Assembly (NCBI GenBank): GCA_026075535.2
Contig: AP026543.1
Span: forward strand, 6,262,001-6,326,000
Direction: 5' to 3'
DNA: 64,000 nucleotides
DNA from: Tricholoma matsutake
Taxonomy: Eukaryota > Basidiomycota > Agaricomycetes > Agaricales > Tricholomataceae
Part shown: positions 22,054 through 32,100 of the stretch, piece after piece
Layout of the letters: every line of letters begins with the position of its first letter
Numbering within the stretch: the stretch's first letter is position 1
The notes under the pieces: model-generated
Seen by the model: only the letters and a program-made list of their open reading frames with translations
What the model was told of the DNA's origin: nothing
Databases searched by the model: none
Position numbers and translations under genes: made by a program

Positions 22054-23344
22054 ATGTCCCTAAAGCCCAAACCCATTGAGAAGCTTGGATCTCTGAACGG
22101 TAATTCTTTACAGCGGCGTTTTGTTGGGGACGTCGACTTGCCTGAACGTTTGTTATCGTTCTTCTATTCAACGAACAGATTCTCATCCCTTATCTCTCAG
22201 ATGAAGAACCCCTACTAAAGGAATCCAAACGGAGATTTGTGTTGTTCCCGATACAATACCCGGAGGTACTTCACCCTCCCCTGTTGTTCTTCCTATAGTC
22301 AGCTAATGATGTATTTAGATTTGGCAGCTGTACAAGAAAGCAGAGGCATCATTTTGGACCGCAGAAGAATTGGACCTTTCACATGATCTCATGGACTGGA
22401 AAAATCAGCTAAACGCTGACGAACGTTATTTTATCTCTCATATTCTTGCTTTTTTCGCGGCGTCCGATGGCATTGTCAATGAAAACCTTATTGAAAGATT
22501 TTCGCAGGAAGTTCAAGTCGCAGAAGCCCGTTGCTTCTATGGATTTCAAGTCATGATCGAAAACATACATTCGGAAACTTATTCTTTGCTTATTGATACA
22601 TACGTCAAAGATCCTCATCAACGGACTCACCTTTTCGAGGCAATTGAAACCATCCCTTGTGTCAAGCACAAAGCCGACTGGGCTCTTAAATGGATTGCCG
22701 ACGAACAGTCATCTTTTGCGGAGCGCCTCATAGCATTTGCTGCAGTTGAAGGCATATTTTTCTCCGGATCATTCGCAGCTATATTTTGGTTGAAGAAACG
22801 AGGACTCATGCCTGGCTTGACATTCTCTAATGAGCTTATTAGTCGTGATGAGGGCATGCACACAGATTTTGCGTGCCTCCTCTTCACGCATCTCAGGCGC
22901 CGACCGCATCCCGACACAGTACAAGCCATCATCTCAGAAGCCGTTGAAATTGAGCAGGAGTTTTTGACAGGTAAGTTTTCACCAGCAAATTTTACGATGA
23001 CATCTACTCATTCAGTGTCAGACTCTCTTCCTGTGGCACTCATCGGCATGAATGCAGTATTGATGTGTCAATATATTGAGTTTGTGGCCGATCGCCTACT
23101 TGTATCCCTTGGAAATGAAAAGTACTATAATGCAACAAATCCATTCGATTTTATGGATATGATCTCACTCCAAGGGAAGACCAATTTCTTCGAGAAGAGG
23201 GTATCCGAATACTCTAAAGCAAACTTTAACCACTCAAACAATAATCTACCGACTCCTCAAAAAACCTTGTCAGTCTTTTGCATGCCTAGCAATTATGTCA
23301 ACATCTAATGGGGGGTCCCTAGCACACTTGACGAAGACTTCTGA
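22054..23344 (+). CDS. Ribonucleotide reductase small subunit, copy B
   Basis: Paralogue of the neighbouring RNR2. Exons 22054-22147, 22201-22265, 22319-22970, 23016-23268 and 23323-23344 give 361 residues. The 65, 652 and 22-nt exons are the same size as in copy A and the fourth differs by one codon, so the shared introns are at identical positions. All iron ligands (Asp in [10 protein letters not shown], Glu in [10 protein letters not shown], His in IENIHSETY, Glu in [10 protein letters not shown], Glu/His in [10 protein letters not shown]) and the radical Tyr are kept, so it should be catalytically competent, unlike yeast Rnr4. It ends KTFTLDEDF. The N-terminal extension is about 50 residues shorter than in copy A, with one intron fewer. 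Confidence 0.95.
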
Positions 23345-23429
23345 TCAATCGACGATCTTTAGAATCCATAAAATGCTGTTATTTTATTAGTGACAGCGTG
23401 TAACAGTGAGCTGTGGGAACAATATACAT

Positions 23430-25469
23430 CTATATATTATAAATGTTCATGGTCAATATGCGGAGGGGTGAGGACATGAAGTAGCGGCGATTTTCAGCGT
23501 CTGCAACGAAGGACTTGAGTTCGTCATGATCCATAAGTGCCTAGCTATACATCATTCAACTTCTCGAAAATCATGTCAAGTGCGTCAACTGCAGGCGCTG
23601 CTGGAATGGGACGACCTTCCAACTCCATCGCCTTCAAAAAAGCTTGCAAATCGTACACTTCGTGTTAGGCTGTCGCCTGTGTCTTTTCGTCACCAGTAAA
23701 TTCCGATTGTTCAGCTTCTTGAACCTCTGTAGCTCCTTCGAGGGCCGCAGGGTTTATCTTTCAGCTATTTGCAGAACGATAGGCCCTTTGGCAAAACGCT
23801 TGTTTATACGCCGTATTTGGTCCCATCAATGATGCTAGCTAAATGCCGATGTGCCGATAAACATTGACCAGCCTTGCTCGCTACCGGCACACCCATGGCA
23901 CATCACATCACTGATGGAACAAACAAAAAGACATAAACAAGCCGTTTTCGAAAGGGCCTATCGTTCTGCAAATGGCTGTTACAAAAGCATATCTATTGTT
24001 GGATGCAGGGCCATAACTGAATAGAGGCCACTGGAACGCGAAGAACCATCCTTCACCTTTGAATGCTCGCCAGCAGCGCTGAGGAAGTAGGAGGACACTC
24101 CGTTCTGTCCAACTCAATTAACTCTTACGAACCTCAGATGCTGAAAGCGGTAGCAGATTCGATTGAAGCACCCCATATGGAGGGTAATCTTCAGATGAGA
24201 AAGCATCGAGGTTATCCGTAAGTGTTTGCACAATCAGTGCTGGTGTAAAACAAGGGAGTGAGCCTATACCCAAATAGTGGCTCTGAGCGGGAGCAATCAC
24301 GAGGGAAAATGCGTTAGGATATGTTTCTCCATCAAATCTAAGGAAATGAGGATGAACCAGAGCTTCAATGTTGATGAATAACCATGGTTCATCAGAAGCA
24401 GATTACGAAGGTCCTCGTTGGCAGGTATTCAAAAGAACGAGACGTCGTAAACATGGAAGAGCAGGGAGTACCCTACGAACAGTTTCAATGGTGACGTTTG
24501 GATTATGTGACAACCTCAGAACCTCTACAGCTTGGAACTGCGACACCATAGAAACAATCCCTTCTGGAAATAACGAGAAATGGGAAAAATCAATGATTTT
24601 GTTCGCCTTGATAAGTTCTGTTTTGTGTGACATCCAAAGGAGCTCCTCGATTTCTGTAGTCTGATTAGTCCAGAGAGCCTCCTCAACAGCAGGCTTCAGC
24701 GAAAGCTCGGCCAAAGATGGGATAACAGTGGGTGCAGACTCTTCGCTAGCATCTAAACAATCGGGTTTAATTTTCTGGGAGTTTTCATGTGACTTCTCAT
24801 ATTCCGCAGGCCATGCGTCCGCCAACATCTCCAGGGTCACTAACGAGTCTCCGTTGAGGTCAGCGATATTCTTTAGAAGAAATTCCTCGTTGTCGCTGCC
24901 AGTGTATTCGTTTTCTTCGTCTTCATCGCTGGAAACGGGATAATATTCACGTACGTATCCTTCAGCTGAGAGAGGAACTTTGCCTTCAGCCTGTCTGAGG
25001 TCATGCCTAGAAATAAAGCAGTACGAGAGGTTCTCCGGAGTCGTAATATCGAGAATGGTTATCCCATCGTTGTTGTCTAAGAAAGTTATTCAAGAACTGG
25101 CCTCCCTGAGAACTTTCCATGTCAGCGGGTAAGAAAGAGATACCGCTGGCATATGGTTCAAGGGGATTCCCATAATCGGTCGTCCATGACGAGGCCAACA
25201 AGGTGGTGTACGGCAACGGAACGTTATGGATTTTGGGTGACATTCTCCACCTCCTCCCATACTTACCCTGAATCAGACGAAGTTCTTCGCCAATGATCTC
25301 GGCATTTTGTATCCGTTTGCTTGATCAGCGTAAGAAAGCGATGTGCTCCTAAAAAAGAAAGATTTCCGTAGCACCATTGATGATGGAGTGCGCCGACACA
25401 GCGATAGTGTTTCTCGCCCTGTGCAGTAAGAATGCGGGCAATGATGAAGACTTGATGCCTCTGACACAT
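23430..25469 (-). pseudogene. Decayed gene of an agaricomycete-specific family, split by a MITE-like element
   Basis: The translated pieces, in order, match a family I recall from agaricomycete genomes: MCQRHQVFIIARILTAQGEK at the start, IIGEELRLIQGKYG, then DNNDGITILDI after a 67-nt intron, DFSHFSLFPEGIVSMVSQ, VLRLSHNPNVTIETVRRVLP, SWTERSVLLLPQ, GEGWFFAFQWPLFSYG, and VYDLQAFLKAMELEGRPIP near the end. Four breaks are visible: a one-base frameshift at the A-run (minus strand) 25305-25308, an in-frame TAA at 24118-24120, the inverted-repeat insertion at 23762-23978, and an in-frame TAA at 23665-23667. A 10-bp shift near 23541-23550 may be a fifth. The function of intact members is unknown to me. 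Confidence 0.8.
23762..23978. mobile_element. 217-bp foldback element (MITE-like)
   Basis: Two 73-bp inverted arms (23762-23834 and 23906-23978) flank a 71-bp centre. By hand alignment without gaps, 57 of 73 positions match, with only one mismatch in the first 28 (arms begin CAGCTATTTGCAGAACG and CAGCCATTTGCAGAACG). The element is flanked on both sides by TT. If the element and one TT are taken out, the coding frame of the surrounding pseudogene continues from FV into KINPAALEGA without a break. This is what an insertion with a 2-bp target duplication should look like. It has no transposase; a full-length partner would be elsewhere. The superfamily is not clear from the ends. Confidence 0.78.
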
Positions 25470-25514
25470 GGTGGTTTACTTGCGACGATGATTTGAGGAA
25501 GCGGAGTCGAAAGT

Positions 25515-25584
25515 ATATCTCGTTTGGAATGTTGAGCCAGGTCCGACAGATATCTCGTTTGGAATGTTGAGCCAGGTCCGACAG
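25515..25584 (+). repeat. Perfect 35-bp tandem duplication over the IMP2 start
   Basis: 25515-25549 and 25550-25584 are identical and directly adjacent (unit begins ATATCTCGTTTGGAATG). Each copy contains an ATG in the same context. Because 35 is not a multiple of 3, the two ATGs are in different frames. Perfect identity suggests a recent duplication. Confidence 0.97.
25529..25570 (+). CDS. 13-codon upstream ORF overlapping the IMP2 start
   Basis: The ATG of the first repeat copy opens a short frame (MLSQVRQISRLEC) that ends at TGA 25568-25570, seven bases into the real IMP2 coding region. Its first seven residues copy the IMP2 N-terminus. Scanning ribosomes would meet this ATG first if the transcript starts upstream of 25529, so it could lower IMP2 translation. 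Where transcription starts is not known. Confidence 0.55.
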   Translation: MLSQVRQISRLEC

Positions 25585-26385
25585 TTTCTCAAACACTTGC
25601 ACAGTACTGTTCCTGGAATCCGTTGGCTTTACTGGACTCCAACAGCAGTATTTCTTTCTCAGTATTACTATGTTCCACTCCAAATCACTGGAAGAAGTAT
25701 GCAGGTTCGTAACCGCGCCTCATAGCGGCGGCGATACTCACGGCGTCCTAGCTAGCCAACCCTCAATCCAGACACGTCTTCCTGGAAAGATATTGGAATA
25801 TTTGACCGCTACTCGATCCACACCCTTCGCAGCTATCAGAGAGATGATATCGTTGCCCTTCGGTTAGTGTTTTTTGATCCCACATTGGCCCTCTACTGAC
25901 CGTGACATGTATGACTTATATAGTTCTCCCAACAACCAAGACCGTATTTTAGTCAAAAGGATAATTGGAATCGAAGGAGATGATGTCGCGACACTGCCTC
26001 CATATCCGGAACCCGTCGTGCGCGTTCCTCCGGGACACGCATGGGTAGAAGGTTCATTAGTACTACCTCTCTTGCAACAGTGTTCATGATATCCATTTCC
26101 AGGAGACGAGCCATTGCACAGCGATGACAGCAATCGCTTTGGCCCAGTATATCTTTCTCTGCTTATTTGCCCTCTGTCGTTAATTCCTCACATTTGAAGG
26201 TCCCGTTGGCTTTAGTGGATTCTAAACTGGTCTTTGTTGTGTGGCCATTCAGCCGCTTTGGATTCATTCCTGCACCAGCCGTACCTCTAGCGAAAAATGG
26301 ACCTGCATATCGTCATGCAATGACTCTCTTCGGAAAGGACGGTAGCCGAAAATCAAGAGTACGTATAAACCCCGCATCGGGATAA
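25564..26385 (+). CDS. IMP2: Mitochondrial inner membrane protease subunit 2 (Imp2)
   Basis: Serine/lysine signal peptidase of the inner membrane that removes sorting signals in the intermembrane space, in complex with Imp1. Exons 25564-25704, 25756-25862, 25924-26051, 26103-26146 and 26200-26385 give 201 residues. The catalytic Ser is in TGRSMQPTLNP and the Lys in ILVKRIIGIEGD; the conserved SDDSNRFGPV box and an N-terminal membrane segment (WLYWTPTAVFLSQYYYVPL) are in place. The start codon is the ATG of the second copy of the 35-bp duplication, and only this frame continues into the conserved protein. The C-terminus after VVWPFSRFG is longer than I would expect and ends in a basic stretch. 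Confidence 0.9.
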
Positions 26386-26439
26386 TATTGTAGTTTCGGA
26401 GGCAATGCGAATATATGGAGTGCCAAACACTCAGTACCG

Positions 26440-28914
26440 TCATGCCTTTTCTGACATGACACTTGGGTCTACGCTGGAACCTACGCCTAGGATCCGATGT
26501 GCTTCGGGTGAGCCCGCCAAAGGCAAATCTTTGCGCAGGGACACAGTCACTGGTGATACGCCTTCATTATGGGCCAGCGCGAAAATTATGTCCATGTCTG
26601 CTCATTAACCGTCAGGTTGGCCCCAAGCACGTTCACAACGGATGACATACCCTCCAATGACCTGCCAGCTGTTTCTGTTGCATGAAGGAGAATTCAGTCG
26701 CAAGTGACCATTTTTGACTTTCAAACACACCTGGGAAGAAGAGGTAGACCGCAGGGATAATAATAGCGTTGAGTGAGGCAAATACTCGAAGAGAAATCAA
26801 AGCATTGGTGTTGAATCGGTGAGACAGGAAGTGGGGTCATACCAATGTAGGTCCGCCATTGGATATTTTGGAAGGAGGGCCCGGTTATCATTACCACCAA
26901 GAAATTCCAGGTCCAGTTACTAGCCTATCACAAGCGAATAAGCTGGGATACAATAAATACAGTATATACACACAGTCGAAAGTGCATTTGCTGGGCCTCG
27001 CATACGCAGGCCAACAATCTCCGCAGGCTAGGTGCAAGAGTTAAACGGATAGCAATAAAGAAAGATGGATTGCCTCACATATAGCCATGTCATCCCCAAC
27101 CAACCAACAGCAAAAAATGAGTTGAACACGAACAGGAGCACGGCGCTTACAACACGCGCCCCACCATTATTGATACTGCCAAGGATGGCTAGGAGGACCA
27201 TGGTGATACATTGACCCGTCGCACCAAAAAGCATGAGTTTGCGCCGTCCTATGCGATCTATGATAAAGATGGCAACGAGGGAAGCCAAGAAATATTCCGT
27301 TGCATTACAAGCAGCGATGATACGAGATTTGACGTCTGACATTCCCAAACGCTGGAAAAGGAGAGTCTAACACCCTGCTTGAGTTGTTTGAGTAAAAGTG
27401 GTGCTTAATATTCACTGACGGCATAATATGTTATGAGATTGATTCCTGTAATCTGACAAGAAACAAACATAAGTTAACCGCTAATGATTTCATAGTGAAT
27501 GAGGACCTGTTGGAAACACTGGATGACAACCCCCAGGGTGACCCGTCTGAAGTTTTGTGAGCGGCCTCCGGTGAAGAGTTCCTTTAACGAGGTTTGACTT
27601 GTTGACTGCGCTTCCCTTTTGTCTGTACGGTTCGGATTGGTGCCCTCTATGGTGACCGCCTCGCGAATAGCATGGAAAGTACGTCGAACCTCAGCATCAG
27701 ACGTGGGTTTGTCAGTTAATGCACAAATAACAGCCATAGCTTCTGCAGGGCGGTTTGCTTTGAAGAGCCTGTTATGCTGTTGATCGTCTCAAAGCTGAGA
27801 GCCCAGGTCGATAACTCACCATCGTGGAGATTCGGGAAGCTATATTGAATAAAGTCTGAAGACATGAGACGAGAAAACTGAGAAGATGACTCACAAAACC
27901 GATGGTGAAAATCATGATGAGAGCAAAGATGATTTGAAGAGCTACTGGAACTCTCCATTGCGCGGATGAATTACCGGCCCAGAAACTGCCAACAACGTGA
28001 GGATATGCATACTGTGCAGGAAATATCAAATTGAACCGTACAGCGCAAAATCAATCCACTAATCCAAACATATCAAAGAACACCTCTGCATTGCAGAATA
28101 AAAGGTACAAACATATCTGCAAAGTCAGAGTGTATTACTACCTGTTGTATTCGACTGAATCAGACATACTCACGAAATCATAATCCCAAAGGTAATTAAG
28201 CTACCCTCAATCATGATCAAGCTTCCACGGTGCGCGGCTGGGGAGCATTCGGCATGATACGCGGGGACAGTTGATGTCTGGTGTTGTTTGAGTGTACACC
28301 CAATTTGTAACTCTCGAAACCTACATTCAAGCCGTTCCCTAAACCGGTGACGATGCGAGCAACAATTATTTGCGCATAGCTGAAGGATGTTGCTTGAAGT
28401 ATAGCGCCAGTGATCATAAGTATTCCTCCTAGTATGATTGTTCGACGGCGACCTAGTCTATCACCGACCCAAAGGTTCGAAAGTGCTCCAATTAGGCAAC
28501 CAACTTCCTGCGACAAACGATCAACTGTACCATACTTCCTCTGGATGGAGCTCACATAGATCGCGACAAGCAGACTCTGTAGGGTTGCGTGGTTTGGATG
28601 GACATTACTGACAATCACCTCTGGAAACGTTTTCTCAAACTATAGAGGTGTTAAGACTTCTGTAAGGTTACAATTGTCGCACAGACCTGCTGTGCAGTCA
28701 ACAATGAAGACATAACTCCTTGATCATAACTGTTACGTCGTTAGCGAGACATGCAAGCTGAAATACTTGAACAAAAAATGTACCCAAATAACGTAAAGCC
28801 AGTGCCTGTCACGAAGGCTAGAATTACAGTAAGCTGTGTGCCACGCAATGAGAGTGCATGCGATGCGACTTCTGCCTCGAATTCTGGAGAATGATAATAA
28901 TCCGGGTCAAGCAT
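26440..28914 (-). CDS. MFS sugar transporter (sugar porter family)
   Basis: Twelve-helix monosaccharide or disaccharide importer of the plasma membrane. Start at 28914 gives MLDPDYYHSPEFEAEVASH, then TGFTLFGYDQGVMSSLL in helix 1. Sugar-porter signatures are DRLGRRRT after helix 2, ESPRW at the end of the first half, DRIGRRKLM in the second half, WLYPAEIVGLRMRGPANAL and PETAGRSLE after the last helix. The tail runs to a stop at 26440 after NEGVSPVTVSLRKDLP. At least ten short introns; the last coding introns were placed by these motifs. Substrate cannot be told from sequence. It is tail to tail with IMP2, 54 bp apart. Confidence 0.9.
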
Positions 28915-29166
28915 GGTTGGATGATTCCCCTCGGAACTGCAGGGTTACAGATTATCAATTTTCGGGCGAGTCAGGATAAGAATAAGAAAGAAGACCGATC
29001 CATCCATTGACATATGGAAATTGGACACAGGTCAGCAGCATGGAGTGTGGTGCTTCTGTTGATGAACTTTTTTTTGATGCTCAGGCGGTGACAGTAGTGC
29101 AAACATTTTGACCGGCAATCGGACCGCTTGTGTTAGGATCGGTCACCTGTCTAGCTTTTTCTCTAA

Positions 29167-32100
29167 ATGTCCAGAATTATTAGCCATCTGGAATTCCTCG
29201 TTGGCTCATCCAAAGATGCGCTTGATAACGACAGACGTTTGTTAGAGGAATGGGAAACGTAGGTCGCGACGTCTTAGCTGCCTAGGTCAGTGATCTCACA
29301 ACGATTGAAGAATCCGGGATGCCACAAAAGGTATCTGTTCAGTTCTCAACATTCGACCTGTTCTTTACCTCTGTCAAAGATACACCGAACGATGCATTTG
29401 AAAACGAGGGTAAAGCCTGGAATACTGTTCTGGACAAGTATCGCTTGACCGGAAAGTCAAGATCACGTTTCGTTTCTCGGCTTCTACAGTGTGTAATCTT
29501 GGTGAACGACACAAGTAAACTAAAATTGCGAAATCTTAGAAAACCCCACCTCAGACCATTGTTGGGTTCCCTTCATACCATTCTGTCCTCTAATCGACAC
29601 AACGATGATATATCTGGAGAGATCGCAGAGATGGTCGGATTCGACGAAATTGATCTTGTCATGGACATGCTCAATGAACGAGCAGCAGTTGTACATGAGG
29701 TCCGACATTATCTAACTCTGTCACAACGTTTCCAATTAATAATGCGCACGAAGCTTGAAGGAGTTGTCGACTTACCGTTGAGATCAGAGCCTTCCACAAG
29801 CGCAGGACTCCATGCTACAGGGTGTGCGTGTTGTAAAATTTTCACATTTTCAATTGCTTATTGAAGATGAGAAGTGGATAACCTATCTGTCGAGGACGCT
29901 CGGCAGCGCATGGCGAAGAATTTCCGTGAACATGCTGCTCGGCCTCTCTTTTCAGGGATTGCCGTAAATTCATCATGATATCTTGAACCCAATGAAACAC
30001 TAACAGATCTTTTAGCAAGCCGAGCCTGAGATATTAACCAATATCTATTCCTCAGCATTAGGACAAGGTAATGTTTTATCTCAGTTTGGAAGCAAGTACG
30101 TCCTTCCCGCAGGGACCCTGCATAACAAGTATGAGGTATGGAGTATAATACAGACGCGGGATTCGGTGCTGAGTCGTTGGCTACAGGACTACGAGGAAAT
30201 GATTATACCACCTGCAAGACCCGTTCCTCCACGGACGACTGAACGTCTAATACCAATCTCTGAGCTGGATTCCTTAGCTAAGGGATGTTTCCCGGTATGT
30301 TGTATGTTTTTCTCCATCGAATATTATTCATCGGACCTTTTAGGGTTATTCGACCCTCAATAGGATACAGTCCATTGTATATCCTATGGCATACCATTCG
30401 AATGAAAATTTGCTCATCTGTGGTTCGTGCTTTCGATACCTCGATGTTGTTGCTCGGTTGACTGGTTTCCACAGCTCCTACTGGTGCTGTAAGTTTTCTG
30501 GATTATATCGCCTCGCATTGTAATCAACTCTTGATAATAGGGGAAAACGGATGTAGCAATGCTAACTATACTTCGTGTTATTGAGCAGCATCGCTCCGCC
30601 TCACCTCCTGATATGCATCCCCGCTCAACAATAGACAGAAATTCATTCAAAGTCATATACGTGTGCGGTTCTTCTTATCTCACTTAATGCAGAACTGGAG
30701 TGATAATCTAGAGCTCCCATGAAAGCACTGGCTTCGGAAATTGTAAGAAAATTGGGCAAGAGATTACAATGGCTCTCCATACAAGTTCGAGAATTAACCG
30801 GTATGTAGATAGCCCTGCGATACACAAATCATGTTCAAGCTTGTTCACAGGTGACATGCAGCTAACAAAAGCTGAAATCGCCCAGACACAGATTATTGTT
30901 ACAACTCCGGAGAAGTGGGACGTAGTCACTCGCAAGCCTACTGGAGAAGGAGAATTGGCTGCCGTGCGTTGCCTTTTGCCTCTGTTATCGTGCATATCAA
31001 CCCATCGCTTTCTAGAGCTTAAAGCTCCTTATCATCGATGAAGTTCATCTCCTGAATGAAGAACGTGGAGCAGTCATAGAGACTATCGTTGCTCGAACAT
31101 TACGACAAGTACATGACCATTTCGCTTTTCCGTCCAACGGCTGAACCCTCCCGTAGGTGGAGTCAAGCCAATCAATGATTCGAATCGTTGGGCTGAGCGC
31201 CACTCTCCCAAACTACATCGATGTTGCCGAATTTTTGAGGTTCGTCGTTTCTATCACATAGTAAATTCGACTGACAGTCGCATAAATGTAGTGTTTCGCG
31301 TCACAAGGGTTTGTTCTACTTTGATTCTTCATTTAGACCGATACCCCTAGAACAACATTTCATTGGTATCAAGGGAAAGCCCGGCAGTGTTTTATCACGG
31401 AAGAATCTCGATCGGGTTACCTTTCAAAAGGTTTCTGCGCTGGTAGCTGCAGGCCACCAAGTAATGGTATTTGTACATGCTAGAAAAGAGACAGTTAAGA
31501 CTGCAATGGGACTACGGGAAGCTGCTCTCCTCGAAGGGAACATTGATGACTTCACTTGCGAAGACCACCCTCAATTTCCCCTGTTCCGTCGAAGCATAGG
31601 GGAATCCAAGAATAAAGAGATGAAGATGCTATTTGATAGCGGGTTTGGCATACATCATGCTGGCATGCTGCGGTCTGACAGGAACATGATGGAGAGAATG
31701 TTTGAAGCCCGCGCAATCAAGGTAACCATACATTTTACTTATTACTTTTGAAACAACTCGGAATTTCATTCATAGGTGTTGTGTTGTACCGCAACTCTTG
31801 CTTGGGGAGTAAATTTACCTGCCCATGCCGGTAAGATCATACCTGTTCCTCTAACCCTCACTCACCCCTCCCCCCTGGTAATCCAGTTATCATTAAAGGG
31901 ACCCAAATTTACGACAGTTCGAAGGGTGCTTTCGTTGACCTATCCGTGCTTGATGTTCTGCAGGTCTTTGGAAGAGCTGGTCGCCCTGGTCTTGAAACAA
32001 GCGGTGAAGGATACATATGTACCACCGAAGACAAGTTTGCACATTATCTAGAAGCTGTAACTTCGCAAGTATGTGATCGGAACTCATCAGCTCTTACCTT

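Noticed and set aside
22993..23308. RNR2 copy B read without its last intron, ending in a different tail
   Set aside because: Splicing 23269-23322 gives KTFTLDEDF, the R1-docking tail found in all active R2 proteins.
23644..23832. Two opposite frames ending ICRTIGP...HQ as possible small secreted proteins
   Set aside because: Both are products of the same inverted repeat read outward to inward; the sequence is the element, not a conserved protein.
23914..24024. Short plus-strand frame starting MEQTKRHKQAVFERAY, similar to a frame in the opposite arm starting MGPNTAYKQAF
   Set aside because: At first they looked like paralogous divergent genes. The similarity is explained by the inverted arms of the foldback element, the matching runs across both coding and non-coding positions, and the surrounding minus-strand gene accounts for the flanks.
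28464..28500. Possible tRNA T-loop (GGTTCGAAAG)
   Set aside because: It lies in the transporter coding sequence and no matching acceptor or anticodon stems are present.
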